Part shown: positions 17,881 to 26,806 of the stretch, piece after piece
Numbering within the stretch: the stretch's first letter is position 1
How the letters are laid out: each line of letters begins with the position of its first letter
Assembly (NCBI RefSeq): GCF_900182815.1
Contig: NZ_FXUA01000008.1
Location: 124,001-188,000, forward strand
Origin: Algoriphagus winogradskyi
GTDB taxonomy: Bacteria; Bacteroidota; Bacteroidia; Cytophagales; Cyclobacteriaceae
Length of the DNA stretch: 64,000 nt
Direction: 5' to 3'
Position numbers and translations under genes: made by a program
The notes under the pieces: generated by a model
Told to the model about the DNA's origin: nothing
Database searches by the model: none
The model's input: the letters and a program-made list of their open reading frames with translations, nothing else

Positions 17881-17966
17881 GGGAGTTTTCAGATTGGACT
17901 ATCTGACGAAAATGTCCTGATTTTTCCATAGGTTTTTGAAAACTCCCAGATGATTTTTTTTCATCT
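17881..17966 (+). promoter_or_regulatory. Structured leader upstream of the CHAT gene: long hairpin, T-run, second small hairpin
   Basis: GGGAGTTTTCA (17881-17891) pairs perfectly with TGAAAACTCCC (17937-17947) around a 45-base loop that holds a further CAGAT/ATCTG stem. The second arm is followed by AGATGA, a run of eight T, and TCATCT, which form a second small stem. The element ends about 87 bases before the CHAT start codon. It resembles an attenuator or terminator-like leader. Its activity is not shown. Confidence 0.5.
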
Positions 17967-18052
17967 CCAGCACAATACAAGGGCAAAGCACGATGAATAT
18001 CTGCTTACCTAATTGAAATGTTTCAGTACTCTTAACCAAACAATTTTTACCT

Positions 18053-21000
18053 ATGGCTACTTTGAAAATCAAGCTGAAAGGACAAGATCATTCTTCATTT
18101 CATAAAGGCGATGATAGCGGCTTCGAACTCTACCAATTTGCACAAGCTTTCACGATAGAAAGCCCAACGAGAGGCGACGTACCTGAGCAGGTCCTCGAAC
18201 TAGATGAAAATCACATTGTTGAATTTGATTTTGAGGATGAGACTGTCTGGATGGGGGATAATGAGACTATTAAAACCCTATTCCCGTTGGAGGTAAAACG
18301 CTCTGCAGATGGAGATGAGCTCTACCTTCCAGATGAGCTGGAGTCTGATGAGCAGGATAGGGGCGTATTCAAAAAGATAGGGATTAAGCTCTTGAAAGTC
18401 TTCGTAAAAAAGAAGATTATTCAACCCAAAATTAAAGAATTGGCGAGAAACCTTGAGGATAAGCAATTGGCATTTACTGGGGAGGATTTCAAAAAGGTGA
18501 GGCATGGACTGTTAATAGCTTGTTCTCCCAAAATCGAACTTACTCCACTTAAATTTAGCAAGGATAATGTGGCTGAGCTAGATGTGAAAAGTCGGCATTT
18601 GCTCTTGCTTCACGGTACGGGGTCATCTACTGAAGGTTCCTTTGGGGAGCTAAAGGAATCCGATGAGTGGCTGAATTTGATTCAGAAATATGGTAAAGAG
18701 CATTTGATTGCTTTTCAGCACAGAACATTGACTACCAGTCCTCTTGAGAATATTCTTGAACTGGTTTTGAGTCTTCCTTCAGGTATTCAATTGGATCTTT
18801 TGAGTCATTCCCGTGGTGGATTATTGGCGGATTTATTGGCAAGATTTTCTACAAGTCCTGAGGGGTTTGATGAAATAGAAAAGGCCCTTTTAGATAAACA
18901 TGAGAGGTCTTCAGATCTCAAAACAATTGCGGAAATCAGAGATATTCTTCAAGCGAAAAAAATAACCATTCGCTCGATGGTCCGAGTAGCCAGCCCGGCC
19001 AATGGTACCACACTAGCCTCAAGTCGTTTAAATATTTTCTTGAATGTGACATTCAACTTACTAGGCCTAGCGGTAGGTCATGTGGGCAACCCAATCTACG
19101 TTGCATTCAAGGAGTTTATCATGGAAGCTGTCGCCTGCAAAGATGACGTGGATATTTTGCCAGGTTTGGAAGCAATGAATCCCAAATCTCCTTTCATCAA
19201 AGCGATGAATTATCAGGCCTCCGACATTGAAATTAAGTTTCCACTTTTCGTGGTAGGCGGCAGTAGCGAATTGAGTTTGAGTTTTAAGACGCTGGTAGTG
19301 ATTTTGGGTAAGTTTTTCTTTATGAAGAAAAATGACCTGGTAGTCGATACAGAAAGTATGAAATGGGGGGCAAGACGCTCCTCAGGAAATGTTGCTGTTT
19401 ATATTCAGAAAAGCGGAGTTATCAATCACTTCAAATACTTTTCAAACCCAGATACTGTCAAAGCTTTGGTCACTGGCTTAGCTGCGGAAGTAGGGGATAT
19501 TCCGGATAGTTTTGAATTGAAATTAGTTGATAAGGATAGAGGTGCAATAGAAATAGGAGCTTATAAAAAAGATAAGGTCTCTGGATCCCGGCCGATTGCT
19601 ATTGTGATTCCTGGGATCATGGGGTCAAACATTGGCGAAAAGGATGAACTACTGTGGATTAATTATTGGCGATTCCTGAGGGGTGAATTAACTGGCTTGG
19701 CATATAATTCGGATTCAAAGTCTGGTTTATCTGCTCATTCATTGATCAAAACCTCCTACGGTAATTTGGGAGATAAACTTTCCGAGACCTATGATGTGGT
19801 TACCTTCCAATTTGATTGGAGAATTCCTTTGAAGAAAAGTGCTGAAGCCTTCAAGACTAAAATTGAGGAACTATTGGGCTTTAATCAACCCATTAAAATC
19901 GTAGCTCATAGCATGGGTGGAGTTTTGGTCAGGGATTTTATTGTTTATCATAAAGAAACCTGGCAAAAGCTCAATTCCTCTATTGGCTTCAGAGCTGTAT
20001 TCCTGGGCTCACCACTGGGAGGTTCTTACCGAATTCCATATGTGCTTTTTGGCAAGGATAGCTTGATTCAACTTTTGGGTAAAATAGATATTAGACACTC
20101 TACAAAGGAGCTTCTGGAAGTGTTCTGCAATTTCCCTGGAATACTTAATCTCTTGCCAATGAGCAATAATACTCGACATGATTTCTCCGATAGGAACTTA
20201 TGGGAGCGCATGCGAGCTGCTTCGGGTGATGAATCCTGGCCAATTCCTTCTGCAAAAGTTTTGGAGGAATTTGGAAAGCATCAAAAAGTCGTGTTAGACC
20301 ACATGGACACCATTGATTATTCGAATATTACTTACATCGCAGGTCAAAGTGGAAAGAAAAGCTTCACAATTTCCAACCTAGATATTGAGGATGGTGAGCT
20401 AGTGTTCTCTGCCACAAATGCAGGAGATGAGAGTGTAACATGGATGTCAGGCATTCCAAAGGCTTTTCATGATAAAAACCAAGTTTACTATGCAAATGTG
20501 ACGCATGGGGGACTTTCTAAGGAAAGGAGTCTTTTTGCTGCCATAGAAGATTTGTTGCTTTTTGGAAGCACTAAAAGGTTACAAAATAGCCTTCCTAAAA
20601 CGCGTGGAGACGAAAAGGATTTTGCTCCTTCCGAAACTGAGGTATTTGATATCAGTGAAGAGAATGTGTTAAATACCATTTTGGGAATAGAAGAAGTAGC
20701 TGAAAAATGGCAGGAAGAAAAACCTATACTGGTATCCGTAAGCCATGGAGACTTGAAATATGCCAAGTACCCGGTGTTGGCAGGTCATTTTGAGTTTGAT
20801 GCCATTCTTACCACAGAACATGCGATAGACCGTCAACTTGATGGAGAGCTTGCCAGATTACATGGATTAGGACTTTATCCGGGGCCTATCGGTACGAATC
20901 AGATTGTATTAAATGAAAACTTTACCAAATCAACCTTCAAAGGAGGTCTGATTATCGGCTTGGGCGTGCCTGGAGAATTATCAGGATTTGCCTTGATGAA

Positions 21001-23395
21001 TTCGGTGGAGAAAGGCGTTGCTCGATACTTGACAATAAAAAAGGAAAATACTGATGTTCAAAATGATGGAGCTATTGCCGCAACTACTGGCATTTCAGTG
21101 ATTGCTATCGCGAATGCCTATGGAGGTTTATCCACTGAGAGCTCTATTCGAGCTATTATTCTTGGTATTCAGCGTGCTAATAGAAATATTAAGTCCGTCT
21201 ATAATGGAAAAATCAGAGGCATAGAGGAAATAGAAATTATCGAAATATTCAATGATAAAGCCTTGTCTATTTTGAAAACCATTCAGCGTTTAGAAGTGGA
21301 TGATAGCAAAGAGTTTAATGTGGCTTTCAAAGAGAAGGGGTTAAACTACAAACTAGGCAGACGCTGGAGAATTCCTTATGAGAATACAAAGGACTGGTGG
21401 ACTAGAGTGAGTGTATCCCATGAGTTGAAAATCAAAGAGCAGGGTGAGGTGGAAGAAGCTATTAAAATGTCCATTGCTTCTAACGGTGCAAGCGAAAAGG
21501 TAGAGTTTATGCCTGCTAGTGACAAGACCCTGGATGTACTGCTCAAGAGAATGACTTTGGAAAACCAATATTCCCCGGAAATAGCTAAAACAATGTTTGA
21601 GTTATTGATCCCATTTGAGTTTAAGGAAGAAGTAAAGCGTCTAAATAATGTCTCTTGGATATTGGATTTGCCTTCTGCAGAATATCCTTGGGAAATGATA
21701 CAGGAAGATGTGGATGCAGTTCCGCTTTGTGTGCACACGGGTATGATTCGACAGTTGACCACCATGCAATTCCGTAAAAAAATAGCGCGAGTTACAGAGA
21801 AATCGGCTCTGGTTGTCGGTGATCCTGTTCTTGATAAGTTTATGCCACAGTTACCTGGAGCTAAACGTGAAGCAGAAGCTGTTGTCAATATTCTCAAAAA
21901 AAATGATTACCAAATTCAGAGTTTGATAAGTAGTACTGCCTCTAATATTATCCTTAAGCTTTTTTCCAGGAATCATAAGATCATACATCTTGCTGGTCAC
22001 GGAGTATTCAAACACGGTCCAAATCACTCTACCGGAATGGTGATTGGCAATGATACATTCTTGACGCCTGCTCAAATAGCAGGAATGAGCTCTTCGGCAG
22101 AATTAGTATTTGTGAATTGCTGCTACCTAGGGTTGATGGATAGGGGATCGGAGGAAAGAAGTCAGTACAGGAATAAGTTCGCAGCAAATATTGGTACTCA
22201 GCTAATCAACAATGGTGCTCGGGCGGTAATAGTGGCTGGCTGGGCAGTGGATGATGCAGCTGCCTTGGAATTTTCTAAGCAATTCTATGAAAATATGTTT
22301 GATGGCCTTGGCTTTGGCGAAGCAGTAAAACGGGCTAGAAAAGTGATTTATAAGGATTACGGTCGAAGAACGAATACCTGGGGTGCTTTCCAATGTTATG
22401 GAGATCCATTCTACAAGCTGTCAGAAGATGGAGTTTGGAGAAATAACGATGATGAACTGCTCGTCTGTGAAGAGGTTGAAATTGAGCTTCAAAATACATT
22501 GGAGTCAATGGATGCTAATGAATATTATCATGATGGAGTGCTCAGCCGACTTGATTCAGTAGTTGATATAATGCAAAGCAGGAATATGCTTAATGATAGA
22601 ATTCATGAGCTTTCTGCAAATATCTATGCGGGGCTTCAAGAATATGAGAAGTCTTGTAAGTGCTATGAGCAGCTCTTGAAATCCAAGAAATCAGCATTCA
22701 CCATCAAGAGTTTTGAGCGGTATTGTAATACAAGTGTTAAGCTAGCACTTCAGCAATTTTCGTTGAAAAAGACAGGGCAAAAAGAGGCTGTGAAAATGAT
22801 TGATAAAGTCATTGATGACCTAAGAGGATTGGCCAAGCATTTTGGGGAAAGTGCAGAGCGCTGGAGTTTGATTGGAAGTGCTTACAAACGGAAAATGCAC
22901 ATTCTACGTGATGCCCCAATTAGTGAATTATTGGAAGCAATGTCAGAGTCTATTAATGCCTATAAGCAAGCAAGTAAATTGTCTGATTATAAAGATGCCT
23001 ATCCTCTTACCAATTGGTTGACAATTACTAGACTTCAACTTTTGTTGCAAGAGAAAGGTGGCCTGAAGAATATTGATTTGGAGGCTAGAAAGGCGATTCA
23101 AAGAATCTATGATGACTTAAAAAGCAGTGATCAGAAGTCTGATGATTTTTGGAAAATGGCTCATTATGTAAATATCATGTTAACTCATTTCCTGCTGGGG
23201 ATTTCCGAGGCGAAGAAAGAAGATATTGTTAATGAATACCTGAAGCTTTGGAAGCTTGCAGGTAATAAAGGTCAAAAAATTGCAGAGTTAGAGCATTTTG
23301 AAATAGTTTCCTCGATGTTGGCAATAGTTAAATCTGAAGATAAATTGAAGTCGGACGTTAATGATATTATGAAAAAGCTTGAAGAATGTCTTTAG
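18053..23395 (+). CDS. Giant multidomain protein: two alpha/beta-hydrolase domains, macro-like region, CHAT protease domain, helical C-terminus
   Basis: The 1780-residue protein has no signal peptide. The first hydrolase domain (about 180-470) has HGTGSS, a nucleophile S253 in SHSRGG, D428 in KNDLVVD and H459 in VINHF. The second (about 515-830) resembles LCAT/PGAP1-type lipases, with IPGIMGSN, S620 in AHSMGG, D792 in GDESVTW and H818 in THGGL. Both triads look complete. Residues about 890-1100 (GHFEFDAILTTEHAIDRQL, GLYPGPIGT, GGLIIGLG) weakly resemble the macro-like N-terminal domain of M17 aminopeptidases. The CHAT domain (about 1200-1460) keeps H1316 in HLAGHG and C1357 in FVNCCYLG. The C-terminus (about 1480-1780) is helical and may be TPR-like. 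CHAT domains are caspase-related proteases often found in bacterial conflict systems. The gene stands alone, and its stop is 4 bp from the convergent gene. Targets are unknown. Confidence 0.9.
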   Translation: MATLKIKLKGQDHSSFHKGDDSGFELYQFAQAFTIESPTRGDVPEQVLELDENHIVEFDFEDETVWMGDNETIKTLFPLEVKRSADGDELYLPDELESDEQDRGVFKKIGIKLLKVFVKKKIIQPKIKELARNLEDKQLAFTGEDFKKVRHGLLIACSPKIELTPLKFSKDNVAELDVKSRHLLLLHGTGSSTEGSFGELKESDEWLNLIQKYGKEHLIAFQHRTLTTSPLENILELVLSLPSGIQLDLLSHSRGGLLADLLARFSTSPEGFDEIEKALLDKHERSSDLKTIAEIRDILQAKKITIRSMVRVASPANGTTLASSRLNIFLNVTFNLLGLAVGHVGNPIYVAFKEFIMEAVACKDDVDILPGLEAMNPKSPFIKAMNYQASDIEIKFPLFVVGGSSELSLSFKTLVVILGKFFFMKKNDLVVDTESMKWGARRSSGNVAVYIQKSGVINHFKYFSNPDTVKALVTGLAAEVGDIPDSFELKLVDKDRGAIEIGAYKKDKVSGSRPIAIVIPGIMGSNIGEKDELLWINYWRFLRGELTGLAYNSDSKSGLSAHSLIKTSYGNLGDKLSETYDVVTFQFDWRIPLKKSAEAFKTKIEELLGFNQPIKIVAHSMGGVLVRDFIVYHKETWQKLNSSIGFRAVFLGSPLGGSYRIPYVLFGKDSLIQLLGKIDIRHSTKELLEVFCNFPGILNLLPMSNNTRHDFSDRNLWERMRAASGDESWPIPSAKVLEEFGKHQKVVLDHMDTIDYSNITYIAGQSGKKSFTISNLDIEDGELVFSATNAGDESVTWMSGIPKAFHDKNQVYYANVTHGGLSKERSLFAAIEDLLLFGSTKRLQNSLPKTRGDEKDFAPSETEVFDISEENVLNTILGIEEVAEKWQEEKPILVSVSHGDLKYAKYPVLAGHFEFDAILTTEHAIDRQLDGELARLHGLGLYPGPIGTNQIVLNENFTKSTFKGGLIIGLGVPGELSGFALMNSVEKGVARYLTIKKENTDVQNDGAIAATTGISVIAIANAYGGLSTESSIRAIILGIQRANRNIKSVYNGKIRGIEEIEIIEIFNDKALSILKTIQRLEVDDSKEFNVAFKEKGLNYKLGRRWRIPYENTKDWWTRVSVSHELKIKEQGEVEEAIKMSIASNGASEKVEFMPASDKTLDVLLKRMTLENQYSPEIAKTMFELLIPFEFKEEVKRLNNVSWILDLPSAEYPWEMIQEDVDAVPLCVHTGMIRQLTTMQFRKKIARVTEKSALVVGDPVLDKFMPQLPGAKREAEAVVNILKKNDYQIQSLISSTASNIILKLFSRNHKIIHLAGHGVFKHGPNHSTGMVIGNDTFLTPAQIAGMSSSAELVFVNCCYLGLMDRGSEERSQYRNKFAANIGTQLINNGARAVIVAGWAVDDAAALEFSKQFYENMFDGLGFGEAVKRARKVIYKDYGRRTNTWGAFQCYGDPFYKLSEDGVWRNNDDELLVCEEVEIELQNTLESMDANEYYHDGVLSRLDSVVDIMQSRNMLNDRIHELSANIYAGLQEYEKSCKCYEQLLKSKKSAFTIKSFERYCNTSVKLALQQFSLKKTGQKEAVKMIDKVIDDLRGLAKHFGESAERWSLIGSAYKRKMHILRDAPISELLEAMSESINAYKQASKLSDYKDAYPLTNWLTITRLQLLLQEKGGLKNIDLEARKAIQRIYDDLKSSDQKSDDFWKMAHYVNIMLTHFLLGISEAKKEDIVNEYLKLWKLAGNKGQKIAELEHFEIVSSMLAIVKSEDKLKSDVNDIMKKLEECL

Positions 23396-23399
23396 GAAT

Positions 23400-24959
23400 T
23401 TAATTTCCAAAAACGGATTGAATAGCTTCTAGGTAATCAAATCCATGACCTTCAGTGGGTTCTATATAATTACCTTCCAAATATTCGTTCCAGCAACAAA
23501 CCATCACCGTGTTACCATTGCTGGAACGATATTTTTTTGAAGTCTGCTGCGCTTCTTTGAGCATGGCGGTGAATGAGTTCTTATCGCTGTGAACTCGATC
23601 TTTTTGAGGTTCACTGGGAACGCCAGAAGGTTGTGGCCAAGTGCCACCAGCAGGTCGCATATCCCAACCCATGGCGGTAGGAACTTGGTATTCGAAACCC
23701 GGATCCTTTTTAAATTTCTCACTCCACATATTCCAATGACTTCTGTAAGTCTCTCGCATATCAGCATAAGACTTATTGTCTTTATTCATAAAGTTGTGAT
23801 ACACATAAGCAGTCATTCCTTCAAAACCCATACTCTTTAACCTTGGGACATATTCCTGAAGCAGTTGCTTTTTCTGATAAGTTCCACCTTCCCAAGGTTT
23901 CTGAGAATTGTTAGCTTTCCACTGAGTAGGAAGCCCGTAAGCTCGTTCATTTTCAAGCATAGGACCAGCTGTGACTGCTATAAACTTTATGCCTGGTAAA
24001 TCTGCTTTTTTGGCTGTTGCCTGCGAGAGGTCCAATAAATCCTTCAATTTCAGCCCATAATAAGCCGCTCGAGACTCAGCATCTTGTGGAAAATAGAAGT
24101 AAACGATAGGTCGGCCATCTTTGCTTCTTAGATAATCCTCTCTACCAAAGTATTGATCTATCCAGAGTTGAGTGATTTTCTCATGTACTTTTAGGTATAG
24201 TTCTTTGTCTGGCTTCTCTCCTTCATAATTAGCTTTTCTAGCCAGCTCTTCAGGAGCTCCGATTTTTAGCCAGGTCATCCAGCGCTCATCACTGTCATCA
24301 CACCAGTTTATCGCCCATTTCATTTGCTTTGTTTTCGGCAGGCTAGCATTAACTTTTAGCATGACTTCCAGTTGATCGCCCCATTCTACCAGGCCCGGAA
24401 CTTCCACTCTTCCATCTCGCTTGCTGTCACTTTTCCATCCTTTTGGATAGTATATTTTTGATTGTGGCCCAAAGTTCAGATGGTAATAGTAGTTCCTGCC
24501 AAAAAACCAATCGTATGCAAAAAAGTCAATTCCATAACTCTTCATGTATTCCAGCTGTTTTTTGATGACTTCCGGATCATCTCTTTTATAAAAGCCCTTC
24601 AATTCCTTGATTGGTTTTCTATCCAAATAGGGGCCTTCGTAGGGATATTTGGCATTATAAATCCTTCCTTTTGGCCCCCAAATACCGCGGTTTTGTAAGC
24701 TCGAACAATCCTCTCTACCAGTAAGACAGGACCAGAAACTATCGCGATCCACAGCTGGATCAGGGGAGGTGTTCCAAGAAGGCATGAAAAAAACACCTAC
24801 TTGCTCATCACCTTCAGTAAGTATAGCGTTGTTTGAGTTTGTAAAATTGGCAAAACTTGCTTGTTGACTAGAAGGACCTTCCGTATTTTCTTTAGCTAAA
24901 AAAAGTACTATGGAAACAGTAATGATCGCTAAAAGAGAAAAAAGGGCAGATTTTAGCAT
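23400..24959 (-). CDS. GH99-like/WbsX-type domain protein, secreted
   Basis: The 519-residue protein has an N-terminal membrane anchor or signal (about 1-25). A glycoside hydrolase family 99/71-like catalytic region follows: VGVFFMPSWN, the KSYGIDFFAYDWFFG segment typical of this group, then WCDDSDERW, GRPIVYFYFPQD and a final WNEYLEGNYIEPTEGHGFDYL. The NEYxEG end motif also occurs in WbsX-type proteins. Family members act on mannans or related polysaccharides, or sit in polysaccharide loci. Substrate specificity cannot be predicted. It is convergent with the CHAT gene with only 4 bp between stop codons, so the transcripts probably overlap at their 3' ends. Confidence 0.85.
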   Translation of the reverse strand: MLKSALFSLLAIITVSIVLFLAKENTEGPSSQQASFANFTNSNNAILTEGDEQVGVFFMPSWNTSPDPAVDRDSFWSCLTGREDCSSLQNRGIWGPKGRIYNAKYPYEGPYLDRKPIKELKGFYKRDDPEVIKKQLEYMKSYGIDFFAYDWFFGRNYYYHLNFGPQSKIYYPKGWKSDSKRDGRVEVPGLVEWGDQLEVMLKVNASLPKTKQMKWAINWCDDSDERWMTWLKIGAPEELARKANYEGEKPDKELYLKVHEKITQLWIDQYFGREDYLRSKDGRPIVYFYFPQDAESRAAYYGLKLKDLLDLSQATAKKADLPGIKFIAVTAGPMLENERAYGLPTQWKANNSQKPWEGGTYQKKQLLQEYVPRLKSMGFEGMTAYVYHNFMNKDNKSYADMRETYRSHWNMWSEKFKKDPGFEYQVPTAMGWDMRPAGGTWPQPSGVPSEPQKDRVHSDKNSFTAMLKEAQQTSKKYRSSNGNTVMVCCWNEYLEGNYIEPTEGHGFDYLEAIQSVFGN

Positions 24960-25030
24960 AATGGCTTTTTCTTAAAAATAATTGATTCTCCTTAGAATTT
25001 AAAACTATACGTTCGGTGGCAAACTCAAAT

Positions 25031-25570
25031 TTAAGTTAAGGTTTTTCTTAAAATCTGAATTCCACGATACTTGGGAAGAAGATTTTCGTACTCAAGGTGA
25101 TAGGTGAAAAGCCATTCAAACCCCATTTTTCTATAAAATTTTTGTGCTTGCAATTGGGTGTCCATCACCTCCAGCCACATGTACTTCATACCACGTTCTC
25201 GTGCAGTAGCTTCCACCATTTTCATAAGCCTGGCTGCAATTCCTTTCCCTTGGAACTCCTTGCTAATATAAATCCTGTGGAGGTGTAGGGAGTTTGGGAA
25301 TTCAAATAAAGCCGGAGATTCTGGGTAATTATATTTCAAAATACCAATTTTCCAACCTTCAAAAAGCACGAAAAAATAATGGCTAGCTGGATTTTCCAAG
25401 TCTTTCTGATAAACTTCCGGATTATACATCTGCTCCAGATACCAGTCACCAGAGTCTGACCAAATATGTTTATACGAAGGAATATAAATATCCCGCATCA
25501 ACTCAATAAGTTCAGGCTGGTCCTCTGCGGTGAGTTTTTGAATACTGATATCTTGGGTAAGCTTAATCAT
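25031..25570 (-). CDS. GNAT-family N-acetyltransferase
   Basis: The 179-residue cytoplasmic protein has the GNAT fold. The acetyl-CoA-binding motif A is IYISKEFQGKGIAARLMKMV (Q-G-K-G-I-A). The later AQKFYRKMGFEWLFTYHLEYE matches motif B. N-terminal residues 10-60 contain the ELIELMRDIYIPSYKHIW helix region. The family transfers an acetyl group to an amine of a small molecule or protein. The substrate is not identifiable. The gene appears monocistronic. Confidence 0.88.
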   Translation of the reverse strand: MIKLTQDISIQKLTAEDQPELIELMRDIYIPSYKHIWSDSGDWYLEQMYNPEVYQKDLENPASHYFFVLFEGWKIGILKYNYPESPALFEFPNSLHLHRIYISKEFQGKGIAARLMKMVEATARERGMKYMWLEVMDTQLQAQKFYRKMGFEWLFTYHLEYENLLPKYRGIQILRKTLT

Positions 25571-25709
25571 TCAGAAAGTCGAGAGTAGGTTGAGTAGGAA
25601 TGAACGGCAAATTTGGGTGTTGAAAAGCTGTTAATTCTTATTCAAAGAAATGTAATTAGGCGGTATTGCCAAAATAATTTGGGAGAGAATTTATTCGGAT
25701 TTTGAAACA

Positions 25710-25755
25710 AAAAAACTAAAACAAAAACCACAGCCTCTTTCGATGCCGTGGTTTC
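25710..25755 (-). terminator. Terminator after the transketolase genes
   Basis: Read on the minus strand, AAACCACGGC and GCTGTGGTTT (plus-strand 25745-25754 and 25725-25734) form a 10-base stem with one mismatch. T-rich sequence follows (TTTTTGTTTTAGTTTTTTTG). It lies about 45 bases after the stop of the C-terminal transketolase subunit gene. Confidence 0.8.
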
Positions 25756-25800
25756 ATGTATTGTTAAGCTGCTTCTCCACAAGCAGCTTGGATACTATTC

Positions 25801-26769
25801 TTACTTTCTAGCTAATACTTTCTTAGCAGCCGCTACGATATTTGCAGCATCTAGTCCATATTTGTCCAATAACTGGGTAGGAGTGCCAGACTCTCCGAAG
25901 CTGTCATTAACTCCTACATATTCCATAGGAGCAGGGTTGTTTCTAGCTAAGGTTTGTGCTACACTATCACCCAAGCCACCATTGTATTGGTGTTCTTCGG
26001 CAGTTACTGCGCAGCCAGTTTTGGCTACTGAATCAAGAATTGCTTCCTCGTCCAATGGCTTGATGGTGTGAATATTAATCACTTCAGCTGAGATGCCTTC
26101 TGATCTTAAAATTGCTTCGGCTACTACAGCTTCCCAAACCAAATGTCCAGTAGCGAAAATGGTCACATCAGTACCTTCGATCATTTTCCAAGCCTTCCCA
26201 ATTTCAAACTTCTGAGCTGGATCCGTGAAAATAGGCCAGGATGGACGCCCGAATCTCAGGTAAACAGGACCCTCGTAATCAGCAATCGCAATCGTAGCAG
26301 CTTTCGTCTGGTTATAATCGCAAGGATTAATCACCGTCATGTGAGGAAGCATTTTCATCATACCCACATCTTCCAGAATCTGGTGAGTTGCTCCGTCTTC
26401 ACCTAGCGTCAAGCCAGCGTGAGAAGCACAGATTTTTACGTTTTTGCCTGAGTAGGCAATAGACTGACGAATCTGATCGTACACACGACCGGTAGAGAAG
26501 TTGGCGAAAGTACCTGTGAAAGGAATTTTGCCATTGATAGTCATACCTGCGGCGATGCCCATCATATTTGCTTCTGCGATACCGGTTTGGAAGAATCTTT
26601 CCGGGAATTCCTTCTGGAATGCACCCATCTTTAATGATCCGATCAAATCAGCACAAAGGCCCACCACATTAGGGTTTCTACGACCAGCTTCCAGGAAGCC
26701 ATCGCCGAATCCGGAACGTGTATCTTTTTTTTCTGTATAGTTGAATTTTAAATCCAATGTCTTTTCCAT
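25801..26769 (-). CDS. Transketolase, C-terminal subunit
   Basis: The 322-residue protein matches the pyrimidine-binding and C-terminal domains of transketolase. It includes RSGFGDGFLEAGRRNPNVVG, FFQTGIAEANMMGIAAGM (with the catalytic Glu), HAGLTLGEDGATHQ and VTAEEHQYNGGLGDSVAQ. It completes a two-gene split transketolase with the upstream gene (37-bp gap). The enzyme moves two-carbon units between sugar phosphates in the pentose phosphate pathway, using thiamine diphosphate. Split transketolases are normal in several bacterial groups, so this is not a broken gene. Confidence 0.95.
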   Translation of the reverse strand: MEKTLDLKFNYTEKKDTRSGFGDGFLEAGRRNPNVVGLCADLIGSLKMGAFQKEFPERFFQTGIAEANMMGIAAGMTINGKIPFTGTFANFSTGRVYDQIRQSIAYSGKNVKICASHAGLTLGEDGATHQILEDVGMMKMLPHMTVINPCDYNQTKAATIAIADYEGPVYLRFGRPSWPIFTDPAQKFEIGKAWKMIEGTDVTIFATGHLVWEAVVAEAILRSEGISAEVINIHTIKPLDEEAILDSVAKTGCAVTAEEHQYNGGLGDSVAQTLARNNPAPMEYVGVNDSFGESGTPTQLLDKYGLDAANIVAAAKKVLARK

Positions 26770-26806
26770 GTTTTCTTTTCGTTGAATGGTCTAAAAATCG
26801 CCTTAA

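Larger units (their letters stand above)
17331..18052. other. Intergenic region of about 720 bp upstream of the giant CHAT gene
   Basis: The stretch holds one dispersed repeat (17624-17763) and a structured leader (17881-17966), each listed separately. I see no gene in the remainder. It is divergent between the interrupted CAP gene and the CHAT gene, so promoters for both should lie here. Confidence 0.6.
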
